A DNA stretch of 10,346 nt from CANRPC01 sp964456095 (GTDB lineage: Bacteria; Bacillota_I; Bacilli_A; RFN20; CAG-449), in NCBI GenBank assembly GCA_964456095.1, contig CAYVZF010000047.1, positions 1-10,346 of the forward strand, written 5' to 3'. Of the stretch, positions 1 through 6,578 are shown in pieces. The position numbers and the translations under genes were made by a program. The notes below the pieces were generated by a model. It made no database searches and had not been told where the DNA came from. It saw nothing but the letters and a program-made list of their open reading frames with translations. The first letter of the stretch is position 1, and every line of letters begins with the position of its first letter.

Positions 1-1
1 T

Positions 2-247
2 GCTGGATATAATCATGACCATGACTGGGATTGGAACAAAAACCCACCTCGTCAACCAGCAAGAGAACCAAATAAATTGTTAGCTGTAATGGGGTTGATA
101 GGAACAGGCGTGGTTATTGTATGGTTAATTGGAAATGATACTACAGGTTTTGGAGTAGTTGATGATGTATTGATACCTGCTGTTGCCAGTTCTTTTCTAA
201 CATTTTGGATAATTTTATTTAATAAAGGAGAAAATACTATATGGTAG
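2..247 (+). CDS. C-terminal fragment of a membrane-associated protein, possible polymorphic-toxin/RHS-linked gene (5' end outside window)
   Basis: This open frame enters from the left edge and ends at TAG 245-247, giving about 81 residues. It begins with a hydrophilic stretch rich in His, Asp, Trp and Pro (NHDHDWDWNKNPPRQPAREP). Two hydrophobic segments follow: LLAVMGLIGTGVVIVWLIG, and, after a short loop containing GFGVVDD, LIPAVASSFLTFWIILF. They would form a membrane hairpin at the C-terminus. The next gene starts inside its last codons (7-nt overlap), so the two are co-translated. An RHS-core-like fragment lies about 550 bp downstream and the overlapping neighbour is immunity-like. I therefore infer that this is the tail of a polymorphic toxin or of a small protein in such a cassette. 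From memory, a two-helix tail with a G(I/F)GVVDD loop is seen in some Firmicute RHS-linked proteins, but the family is not established here. The missing N-terminal part would decide. Confidence 0.6.
   Translation, partial: AGYNHDHDWDWNKNPPRQPAREPNKLLAVMGLIGTGVVIVWLIGNDTTGFGVVDDVLIPAVASSFLTFWIILFNKGENTIW
224..230 (+). promoter_or_regulatory. Ribosome binding site inside the upstream gene
   Basis: AAAGGAG lies 10 nt before ATG 241, inside the last codons of the upstream frame. It supports ATG 241 as the start and implies translational coupling between the two overlapping genes. Confidence 0.8.
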
Positions 248-735
248 GAGTAATATTAAAATTCAATAATTGGTCAAAAAATATTTTTAAAATATTATTT
301 AAGGATGTTGATATTTCTTCATGGAATCTTAATATCAAATATTGGGAATCGTATAGAAATGCAACGATGCCTAATGAATATAACGATTTAGACTATATTG
401 ATTCTGAAAGTGCAAAAAAAGAATTAATATATGATAATAATGAAGTTTATCCGGAATTTTTAGAATTATTTATAAGCAAAACTAACGAAAATCCATATAA
501 CATAAAAACATATAATGATTTTATTAAATCCAATTATTTTTTATCTTTAGTGATTATAGATCATAGGAATATTGAAATTTGTTGTAAAGATATCAAATTA
601 TTAAAAAAAATAATAGAAAACTTTAAAGAATCAATTTTAGAAAATAAAAGGATAATTATATTAGATAGGATTCGTTTAGATGCTGTTATTTCTGCTTATC
701 GTTCTTACAAAGAAATAAACATATGTGATGCTTAA
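241..735 (+). CDS. DUF2691-like small protein, candidate immunity protein
   Basis: The product is a 164-aa, acidic, cytoplasmic-looking protein with no signal peptide or membrane segment. Its architecture resembles the DUF2691 family as I remember it. There is an N-terminal strand then 'DVDIS-W' (about residues 23-28), an 'ESYRN' segment, then 'YNIKTYNDFIKSNYF' (residues 86-100). The hydrophobic strand LSLVIIDHRNIEICCKD and a helix with KKIIENFKE follow. The function of DUF2691 is unknown. The gene overlaps the preceding frame by 7 nt, has a good AAAGGAG site, and is followed by a broken RHS-core-like fragment. That is the usual place for the immunity gene of a toxin cassette, so immunity is inferred from context only. 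The expected family C-terminus (ITDEND-like) is not clearly present; here it reads IILDRIRLDAVISAYRS. It could instead be an unrelated SMI1-like or orphan protein. Confidence 0.6.
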   Translation: MVGVILKFNNWSKNIFKILFKDVDISSWNLNIKYWESYRNATMPNEYNDLDYIDSESAKKELIYDNNEVYPEFLELFISKTNENPYNIKTYNDFIKSNYFLSLVIIDHRNIEICCKDIKLLKKIIENFKESILENKRIIILDRIRLDAVISAYRSYKEINICDA

Positions 736-791
736 ATAATAAGAATTAATAAATTTCTTTTTTAAGTGTGACGAGCATGTTATATATCTAA

Positions 792-947
792 AGGTTGAAA
801 GACACAGGAAGAACATTAATTAGTAATACTGGAAGTGTAGTTGGTGGTGCAAAAGTTATTAATTTTGGATCATTAGATGGTTCAATTTTGGGTGGTATGA
901 ATGGACTTGATTTATATTGCTATTGTGGAAATGATCCGTTGATGTAA
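792..947 (+). pseudogene. Remnant of an RHS-core / toxin-tip coding sequence
   Basis: This 51-codon frame has no plausible start (a TAA sits just upstream at 789-791 and no ribosome site precedes it), yet it encodes recognisable protein sequence. It is Gly/Ser rich (LISNTGSVVGGAKVINFGS) and ends in NGLDLYCYCGNDPLM followed by TAA. The RHS repeat-associated core of Firmicutes typically reads GLNLYAYCGNNPVMYVDPSG, so the fragment stops exactly where YVDPSG should begin, at a run of ten A residues. I interpret it as a decayed piece of an RHS core or of an alternative C-terminal tip, left by cassette exchange. The resemblance is by eye. The part before NGLDLY does not look like the usual RHS core, so it may be a junction between a foreign tip and a core fragment. 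Confidence 0.55.
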
Positions 948-996
948 AAAAAAAATAGTCTCATATAAAAATTGCTCTAATACTTAATAATTAAAA

Positions 997-1054
997 AAAA
1001 GATCTTATTACTGTTACGATTAAGATAATTAATCAGTAGTAAGGTCTTTTAATT
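997..1054. terminator. Long bidirectional Rho-independent terminator
   Basis: The arms at 997-1013 and 1034-1050 pair over 17 positions. All are Watson-Crick except two G-U pairs in the rightward transcript. They enclose a 20-nt loop. A run of eight A residues (993-1000) partly inside the left arm and a T-rich sequence on the right mean that it can terminate transcripts from either strand. It closes the toxin/immunity-like block. Reading leftward, it could also end the operon that comes across the gap. Confidence 0.75.
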
Positions 1055-1123
1055 TTATAAATTCTATTAATTTATTAGATAAAGGTAATAAATAATTTGC
1101 TTTATTTATTCTTAGACATCAAA

Positions 1124-1132
1124 TGCTATAAT
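1124..1132 (+). promoter_or_regulatory. Extended -10 promoter pointing into the assembly gap
   Basis: TGCTATAAT (TGn plus a perfect TATAAT) stands just after the terminator, with no gene between it and the N run. No good -35 box lies at 16-18 nt, which extended -10 promoters can tolerate. The only ATG with an open frame reaching the gap (1187) has a weak ribosome site. The rest of 1051-1195 shows no gene. In DNA this AT-rich, a chance match is a real possibility. Confidence 0.35.
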
Positions 1133-1195
1133 ATTAATATTAGAAGAATAATAAAAAAATCGGATGTTAAATATAGTAAAGAAAAATGCCAAAGT

Positions 1196-1295
1196 NNNNN
1201 NNNNNNNNNNNNNNNNNNNNNNNNNNNNNNNNNNNNNNNNNNNNNNNNNNNNNNNNNNNNNNNNNNNNNNNNNNNNNNNNNNNNNNNNNNNNNNN
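1196..1295. other. Assembly gap of exactly 100 N
   Basis: One hundred consecutive N is a customary placeholder for a scaffold gap of unknown length. The true distance, and even the adjacency of the left and right blocks, is therefore uncertain. The leftward lipoprotein gene runs into it, and any reading frame drawn through it is meaningless. Confidence 0.95.
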
Positions 1296-1833
1296 TTGAT
1301 TGAAATAAATCATTTGCTTTTGAACAATCAATAGTACCAGTCATATTTAAAACATTACCTGATAAATTTAAATCAATTGAAGTAAATGAATCTTCGGTAG
1401 GATTAAATTTTGGAAGTCCAGTAGATTTTGTAATTAATCCATCATGTTCTTCATATCTTCCATCTTCACCTTTTACAATTATTGAACCATTTGTATAGTA
1501 CATTTGTTTTGTTTCATTAATTGTATCTCCATCTTCATCGATAGAACCATTAATTCTAGTGATTGATTCATTTAATTCACATGTATCATTAATTGTATCG
1601 ATTGCAACTGTTCTAACTAATGAATATACTTGTTCTTTAGTATTATTGTTTTTAATAGTCATAATTAATCTATAACCAGTAAAACTATTATTTGTTTTAA
1701 ATGTTATAGCATTTTTAAATAATTCAAAATTTGATATTTGTTCACTTATAGGTGTACTATCAGATGTAGATGGTTCACCACAAGAGAATAAAAGAGTAAG
1801 TGATGAAAGTAATATTAAACTTTTATATTTCAT
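1296..1833 (-). CDS. Lipoprotein of unknown function, C-terminus lost in the gap
   Basis: I place the start at ATG 1833-1831, which gives MKYKSLILLSSLTLLFSC, a classic lipoprotein signal with lipobox LFSC and Cys18 as the lipidated residue. A start further upstream at 1866 would put 11 extra residues before the signal and remove the match to the ribosome site. About 179 residues are visible before the N run. After a short Ser/Thr linker comes a beta-rich region (FTGYRLIMTIKNNN, MYYTNGSIIVKGEDGRY, SIDLNLSGNVLNMTGTID). Its alternating strands and 'YYTNGSIIVK' phrase loosely recall LolA-like or DUF6612-like surface lipoproteins; this is a weak guess. The start is 2 nt after the stop of the preceding 1004-aa gene, with the ribosome site inside that gene. 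It is therefore the third gene of the pectin operon and probably works at the same cell surface. Its true 3' end is unknown. Confidence 0.8.
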
Positions 1834-1835
1834 AA

Positions 1836-4800
1836 CTAATTTGAACTCCTTTCTGTATAATTCCATTCAATAGCGCCCGTGATTGATGAATAAATAGAAT
1901 CTGCTGAATCAATCGCGGATGTTAATGATGAATAATAACTCTCATAATCTTTTTTAGCTTGTTCTAAGACAGAATATTTAACATTATTTTTATCAGAACA
2001 ATATGCATATAATTCATAAACTTTTTTAATATAATAACGATCTTCTGAATTAATTACATCTCCAATTTGATCAATATAATAATTAACTTCTTCCGCGGTA
2101 AAACTTAATTTAGTTAAATCTAATGCTCTTAAATATGGAGTTTTTGTTTTTTCATTATAACCCCAAGTAGGATTAGTATCTAAATTAGAGAAGCAAGTAT
2201 TTCTTTCCCACCATTCTTTGGTGAAACTACTTGGTTCAGTTAAATATTCACCAACATGTAATGCTGAAGAAACAGGTGTAATTGTATCTTCTGATAATAA
2301 TGATGTATCAACTGTAAAGAAATAACAATTTTTATGAGTTATTTTTGCTGAAGTACCATATCTACCTACAACTGTATTCCAATATGTAGGTTGAGTTAAA
2401 CCTTGTAAAGTTAATTTACCAACAACATTTTCAATACTTAATGTGTCTTCTAAGTGACCCGCAACACAAGCAACTTCTTTTTTAGCATAAACAATATTAA
2501 TATCTATATATGCATTTTTAATTGATACTGATGATACACCAGTACGGATTCTTGAAAGTAATCCAAGTGCTGCGTTATCAGATTTCATTGAAACTTTACA
2601 ATAAATGTTTGTAATAGTTAGGGAAGTAATTTTTTGAATATTACCCGCGACAGCACCAACGTATTTAGGTGCATCAATACTACAATCTTCAATACTAACG
2701 TTATTAATAACAACATTACCACCTTTAGATCCACCTTCACAACGACCGAATATTAAACCATAATATCCATCACCTGCAGAAGCTGTATCGTAACAATTAA
2801 TTGAACAATTTCTCATGATAATATTTTCAACATGAGCTTCTCTAAATCCATAACCACCAATAAATCCAACAGATTCATTACCAGTAAGAGAACAATTTTC
2901 AAAGGTTAAATTTTTAAATGTTCCAGCAAAATCATAGAATAAAGAAGCTTTTTTATAAGGAGCAACAATTATCAAATTCTTAATTGTATGGCCTTGACCA
3001 TCAAATGTACCTGTATATTCAGGACGAGTAATTTCACTAGCGGCCCAATAGTAATCAGCAAAATCTATATCATTTAATAAACGGAATGAAGTAGTTTGTA
3101 CTTCAGGATCTGTACACATAAAGAAGAAATCTTCAGGATCTTCGATATTATAAACAGAAATTGAAATATTTTTCTTTACATAAACTTCTGATAATCCATT
3201 ATCATTTTCTGTAATAACATAGAAGTCATATTCTTGATCTGCAACTAATCCGTAAATATTGATTTGGAAAGATGCATTGTTAATTTTTTCTTTTCCACTA
3301 AAACAAATATTATTGCCATTTTTATTTTTAACATCAATACTTGTTAATGGATTTGCGCCAGCTTTAACGGCAACATAATGAACATATGAATCTTGTCTGT
3401 TAATTTTTGCAGTAATTTTTAATACTTTTTCCGCACTTGGATTACTATCATTAACAATTGGAGCAATTCTTAAATTAGATAGTTGTGCTGTCGCGTCTTT
3501 TGGATCGACATGATAGTATTGATATAACTCTTTAGTTTCGCTAACTCCATTAATTAGATTTAATGTAATTTTATAACAAGTTACATAATCACCAACTACT
3601 GAAGTATTAACTTCACCATTTTCACCAAATGATTTAGTAATTATATAATCAGTTCCTTCATTTAATATTTTATTTTTATCAAATCTATTATGGATAACAA
3701 ACTCAGGTAATTCAAAATCTTGTCCTTCAACTAATAAATATGATTCTTCATAATTTTCTATTTCACCAATACCGACTGATTTATTTGGATTATTTCCAGG
3801 ATCACTTGGTAAATTATCATATTCATCGATTCTTACATTAGAAACAAAAATATGACCATCATTTCTACCTGTTAAGACTCTCATCCTGAAGTAATTGATA
3901 TTTTCAGCATCAACTTTAATACCATCACTAGGAGTAATATTGACTAGTTTTCCATTTTGTTTCCAGTCATAATAATAAGCATTATATTTTTTAGAACTTA
4001 AATCAAATTCCAAACGTAATTTATACCAAACTCCATTATCATAAGAAGATAAAATTTCTTCTTTATCTCCATCTTCTTTTATTGCTGGATTATAAACTTT
4101 AAATACATTATTACCATCATCATCACAGTCAAATCCGAAACTTATTTTTTTAGAAGTATTTTGTAATAATTCAAATCTAAATCCTGAAATAGAACCAGTT
4201 GTCATAACATATGCTTCAAGTACTGATTTTTTAGTAGTAGTAATTTTAGTTTTATAAGATGTATCTTTATATAAAGTAGCAAGTGGATTAAAATCTAATA
4301 CCTTATCTGAAACCATATTATTATCAATCGCGGATGATTCTATAGTAGCAATATTATCTCCTGAATGTTCCCAAATAAGATAATTAGATAAATCTTGACC
4401 TAATTTATAATTTGAAAAATCTTCACTAAAAGATGTAGTAACAGTTGGATTATATTCTTCTTTTGGTAAAACTCTACAATTGAATATTTTTGTCATTGTA
4501 GCTTCGCCGATTGATATAGTCGCGGTTAATGTGACATTAACTGCTTCTTTTCCAACTGCTGGTCTATTAACAGTACCATCAACATCTAAATATCTAGTAC
4601 TTGATGATGTCCAACTAATTTTAGAATCATATAAGCTTTTTGTTGGTAAATAGAAACTACCAACAACATTATCTAAATCAGTATTAAGAGTAAGATTATC
4701 ATATACCCATTGTAATTTTTCTTTTACTTCATCACTGATTTCTTGCGTAGTATCATTACTTTCAGCAAAAACTGTTGTAGCAGTATTTATTATAGCAGGT

Positions 4801-4850
4801 GCAAATAATAAAGATGTAATTGCAAGTAAACAAAATTTATTCTTTTTCAT
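1836..4850 (-). CDS. Large secreted multidomain protein with Ig-like, jelly-roll-like, GLUG-type beta-helix and C-terminal helical modules
   Basis: The 1004-aa product has a signal peptide at residues 1-29 with a likely signal peptidase I site after VFA. There is no lipobox, LPXTG motif or C-terminal membrane helix, so it is exported unanchored. Domains in order: an atrophied Ig-like (aBig-type) module at about 42-130 (ISWTSSSTRYLDVDGTV, then a TLTATI strand); a concanavalin/jelly-roll-like module at about 138-345 (SEDFSNYKLG, GVWYKLRLEFD, VSNVRIDEY); two beta-rich modules at about 360-565, the second Fn3-like; and a right-handed beta-helix at about 569-910. The last carries the GLUG-family signature LLNDIDFADYYW...GTFDGQGHTIKNL and a typical closing WGYNEKTKTPYLRAL. 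A helical repeat follows at about 917-975. No known catalytic signature is visible. It follows the PL9 gene by 9 nt, so I infer a role in binding or processing pectic polysaccharide. It could instead be a GLUG-type adhesin. Confidence 0.85.
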   Translation of the reverse strand: MKKNKFCLLAITSLLFAPAIINTATTVFAESNDTTQEISDEVKEKLQWVYDNLTLNTDLDNVVGSFYLPTKSLYDSKISWTSSSTRYLDVDGTVNRPAVGKEAVNVTLTATISIGEATMTKIFNCRVLPKEEYNPTVTTSFSEDFSNYKLGQDLSNYLIWEHSGDNIATIESSAIDNNMVSDKVLDFNPLATLYKDTSYKTKITTTKKSVLEAYVMTTGSISGFRFELLQNTSKKISFGFDCDDDGNNVFKVYNPAIKEDGDKEEILSSYDNGVWYKLRLEFDLSSKKYNAYYYDWKQNGKLVNITPSDGIKVDAENINYFRMRVLTGRNDGHIFVSNVRIDEYDNLPSDPGNNPNKSVGIGEIENYEESYLLVEGQDFELPEFVIHNRFDKNKILNEGTDYIITKSFGENGEVNTSVVGDYVTCYKITLNLINGVSETKELYQYYHVDPKDATAQLSNLRIAPIVNDSNPSAEKVLKITAKINRQDSYVHYVAVKAGANPLTSIDVKNKNGNNICFSGKEKINNASFQINIYGLVADQEYDFYVITENDNGLSEVYVKKNISISVYNIEDPEDFFFMCTDPEVQTTSFRLLNDIDFADYYWAASEITRPEYTGTFDGQGHTIKNLIIVAPYKKASLFYDFAGTFKNLTFENCSLTGNESVGFIGGYGFREAHVENIIMRNCSINCYDTASAGDGYYGLIFGRCEGGSKGGNVVINNVSIEDCSIDAPKYVGAVAGNIQKITSLTITNIYCKVSMKSDNAALGLLSRIRTGVSSVSIKNAYIDINIVYAKKEVACVAGHLEDTLSIENVVGKLTLQGLTQPTYWNTVVGRYGTSAKITHKNCYFFTVDTSLLSEDTITPVSSALHVGEYLTEPSSFTKEWWERNTCFSNLDTNPTWGYNEKTKTPYLRALDLTKLSFTAEEVNYYIDQIGDVINSEDRYYIKKVYELYAYCSDKNNVKYSVLEQAKKDYESYYSSLTSAIDSADSIYSSITGAIEWNYTERSSN
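1846..1852 (-). promoter_or_regulatory. Ribosome binding site deciding the third-gene start
   Basis: On the minus strand AAAGGAG lies 12 nt before ATG 1833, inside the final codons of the upstream gene. It selects the 1833 start over the longer frame from 1866 and couples translation of the two genes. Confidence 0.75.
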
Positions 4851-4854
4851 AAAT

Positions 4855-4860
4855 ACCTCC
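4855..4860 (-). promoter_or_regulatory. Strong ribosome binding site overlapping the upstream stop codon
   Basis: GGAGGT reads on the minus strand 4 nt before ATG 4850, and its first G is the last base of the TAG that ends the PL9 gene. Ribosomes finishing PL9 therefore land on the initiation site of the 1004-aa gene. Confidence 0.85.
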
Positions 4861-6344
4861 TAACCTAACTTAGCACCTAAAGGTGAATTATCTGTACCCA
4901 TAGTATAGAATTCACTATTTGGATTAACTTTTAAGAAATCACCTAAATCAATATTACCTTCTGAGTCTCTTAAGAAATTAAAATCATAAACAGGGTTATT
5001 ACTAGTATCAAATTCTATTTTTGGTGTTTCAGTAGAAATAAATGGTTTAGCACTTGGAATAAATGGTTCACCTCTATATTGTTCAGATTCATAATCACAT
5101 GTATCTATTTTATCTATTTTTAATGTTGTTAAACCACTAAAGAAAACACAATGATTTGCAGAACCATAATATTGGTCATGAGAATTAGTCATTTCTTTAA
5201 CATAAGGATTAACAGTTACTTTTTCACCATCAGAGTAAGATAAAATATTCTTAAAATAATTACCTCTAGAAATGCTTGAGTCACGACATAAATCGATATT
5301 ATTACAATCCGCATCACGAATTGAATTATTGAATGAAGTACAATTTTCCATCCATATTGTTCCTGGATTAGAATTATCAGTAAATCCATGTGCTAAATTA
5401 TTAAATGCAATACAATTTTTAACAACGTGAGGGACTGAAATTGATTCTCCACCTAATTTAAATCCATTACCATCAGATGATTCCAAGCCTTTACCTGTAG
5501 AAGTTACACCATTACCGAATGCAATACAATCTTCAATAGTAACTGCACCAATAGGACCACTGTCAGCTTTAGTATATAAATCCCAACCATCATCAATATT
5601 ATGATAAGCGATACAACCTTTAAATAAATTACCAACACCAGTTGTTAATTTACATGCAAATCCATCAGCATCTTCGCCAGTAGGATCTGAATTATCATGA
5701 GATGTACAATTTAATATTGTATTATAAGAAGGCCATGAATCAATTTTAGTATGAAGTGAAGAAGATCTACCAAGTTGAATACCTGTATCTTTGCATTCGA
5801 AAGTTTCACATCTTTCAACTAAATTATAGTTACCGCCGATGTAAATACCATTATCGCCAGCACCTTTAATTTTTAATCCATATAATACCCAATAGTCACC
5901 ATCAAGTTGAATACCTCTATTATTTGAATTAAAAATCATATTAGAAAAATCAATTGTAGCTTCGCCAACATGTTCGGCTTTAATAGTAATTGGTTTATCT
6001 TTAGTACCATTTCTTCCTTCTTCAACACGGAATCTATCACTTGAAGTATAAACTCCATCTTTTAATATTAAAGTATCACCTACTTCTAACTTGCTAAAAG
6101 CAACAGTTAATGTAAATGGTGAATCGTATGATCCATCATTTGATGGCTTTGCATCTGGACTTGCATAATACGTTACAGGTATATGATTATTAACTTCAGA
6201 TTCAGAAGAATTAGCATCACTTGTATTTGTTTCAGAAGTTCCTAAAGATAGATCATCAGAAACAGGTGTATTATTATCACCACATCCTATTAACATAAAT
6301 GATAAAGCAAGAGGGAAAATAAATCCGATTTTATTTTTATTCAT
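4860..6344 (-). CDS. PL9-family pectate lyase lipoprotein
   Basis: This 494-aa protein has a lipoprotein signal ending in lipobox LIGC (Cys21), an acidic Ser/Thr linker to about residue 55, and a right-handed parallel beta-helix. It opens with the YYASPDAKPSNDGS / DTLILKDGVYT phrases common to beta-helix lyases. Known PL9 enzymes cleave polygalacturonate by calcium-dependent beta-elimination. As I recall for Dickeya Pel9A, calcium is held by Asp209, 233, 234 and 237, and Lys273 is the base. Here ADGFACKL gives Asp227, and DDGWD gives Asp251, Asp252 and Asp255, with exactly the Pel9A spacing (24, 1 and 3 residues). GNGFKLGG gives Lys296, about five residues further on than in Pel9A. All five key residues are present, so it should be active. 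It is the first gene of a three-gene leftward operon with its own promoter. The start has an AAAGGA site 11 nt upstream. The lipid anchor would hold the enzyme at the outer face of the membrane. Confidence 0.93.
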   Translation of the reverse strand: MNKNKIGFIFPLALSFMLIGCGDNNTPVSDDLSLGTSETNTSDANSSESEVNNHIPVTYYASPDAKPSNDGSYDSPFTLTVAFSKLEVGDTLILKDGVYTSSDRFRVEEGRNGTKDKPITIKAEHVGEATIDFSNMIFNSNNRGIQLDGDYWVLYGLKIKGAGDNGIYIGGNYNLVERCETFECKDTGIQLGRSSSLHTKIDSWPSYNTILNCTSHDNSDPTGEDADGFACKLTTGVGNLFKGCIAYHNIDDGWDLYTKADSGPIGAVTIEDCIAFGNGVTSTGKGLESSDGNGFKLGGESISVPHVVKNCIAFNNLAHGFTDNSNPGTIWMENCTSFNNSIRDADCNNIDLCRDSSISRGNYFKNILSYSDGEKVTVNPYVKEMTNSHDQYYGSANHCVFFSGLTTLKIDKIDTCDYESEQYRGEPFIPSAKPFISTETPKIEFDTSNNPVYDFNFLRDSEGNIDLGDFLKVNPNSEFYTMGTDNSPLGAKLG

Positions 6345-6368
6345 TTTGTTTTTTATCCTTTCTTTAAT

Positions 6369-6390
6369 GTGAAATACATCACTTTTTCAC
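6369..6390. promoter_or_regulatory. Inverted repeat at the leftward transcription start, possible operator
   Basis: GTGAAA (6369-6374) and TTTCAC (6385-6390) form a 6-bp inverted repeat with a 10-nt spacer, placed just downstream of the leftward -10 box. In DNA it could be an operator for a dimeric repressor. In RNA it is a weak hairpin in the 5' leader of the PL9 mRNA. The arms are short and AT-rich, so chance is possible. Confidence 0.35.
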
Positions 6391-6396
6391 TAGCGT

Positions 6397-6426
6397 ATTA
6401 TATCATAAGATTTTAGATGTGTACAA
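6397..6426 (-). promoter_or_regulatory. Leftward promoter for the PL9 operon (extended -10)
   Basis: On the minus strand TTGTAC (6426-6421) is followed after 18 nt by TATAAT (6402-6397), with TG one base before the -10 (TGATATAAT). The perfect extended -10 makes up for a poor -35. Transcription would start near 6390, leaving a leader of about 45 nt. Confidence 0.7.
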
Positions 6427-6443
6427 CTAAAATAAATAAAATA

Positions 6444-6451
6444 CGCGCGCG
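6444..6451. other. Alternating CG run in the divergent intergenic region
   Basis: CGCGCGCG is striking in sequence this AT-rich. The AATACGC at its left edge (6440-6446) is an inverted copy of GCGTATT at 6393-6399, so the two copies flank the leftward promoter. The run may be part of an operator, but no known site is recognised. Confidence 0.3.
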
Positions 6452-6463
6452 AGGATGAAAAAA

Positions 6464-6477
6464 TTAAAGCGCTATCA
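6464..6477. promoter_or_regulatory. cre-like operator (CcpA or another LacI-family regulator)
   Basis: TTAAAGCGCTATCA matches the Firmicute catabolite-responsive element TGWAANCGNTNWCA at 13 of 14 positions; only the second base differs. It has the central CG typical of LacI-family operators. It sits between the two divergent promoters, about 70 bp upstream of the inferred rightward start and about 80 bp upstream of the leftward one, so one bound dimer could affect both operons. Upstream placement fits activation or looping better than a roadblock. A pectin-specific LacI-family regulator (KdgR-like) is as plausible as CcpA, because such sites overlap in sequence. Confidence 0.65.
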
Positions 6478-6505
6478 TTTTTCTAAAAAATATGCATTTA
6501 TTTAC

Positions 6506-6534
6506 TTGATTTAATATTATAATTTTGCTATTAT
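6506..6534 (+). promoter_or_regulatory. Rightward promoter for the lipoprotein-PL1 pair
   Basis: TTGATT (6506-6511), a 17-nt spacer, then TATTAT (6529-6534), with TG one base ahead of the -10 (TGCTATTAT), form a good SigA-type extended -10 promoter. Transcription would begin near 6541, about 38 nt before the ATG at 6579. Confidence 0.75.
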
Positions 6535-6578
6535 CGTGCTAGATTTGTCTTAACAAGTCGATTGAAAGGAATAAAAAA

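Noticed and set aside
1126..1295. Leftward extension of the lipoprotein through the gap to a hydrophobic tail
   Set aside because: The frame across 100 placeholder N is arbitrary, so the apparent C-terminal hydrophobic segment has no support.
1097..1303. Rightward frame of 68 codons reading into the N run
   Set aside because: Half of it is N, the readable part has no ribosome site and no protein-like features, and it overlaps promoter and terminator-adjacent sequence.
1834..1866. Longer N-terminus for the third lipoprotein starting at 1866
   Set aside because: It would place charged residues before a standard lipoprotein signal and would bury the AAAGGAG site inside the reading frame; ATG 1833 fits the site and the signal.
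6345..6578. Small protein or riboswitch in the divergent intergenic region
   Set aside because: No frame with start and ribosome site exists there, and the leaders (about 45 and 38 nt) are too short for a typical riboswitch.
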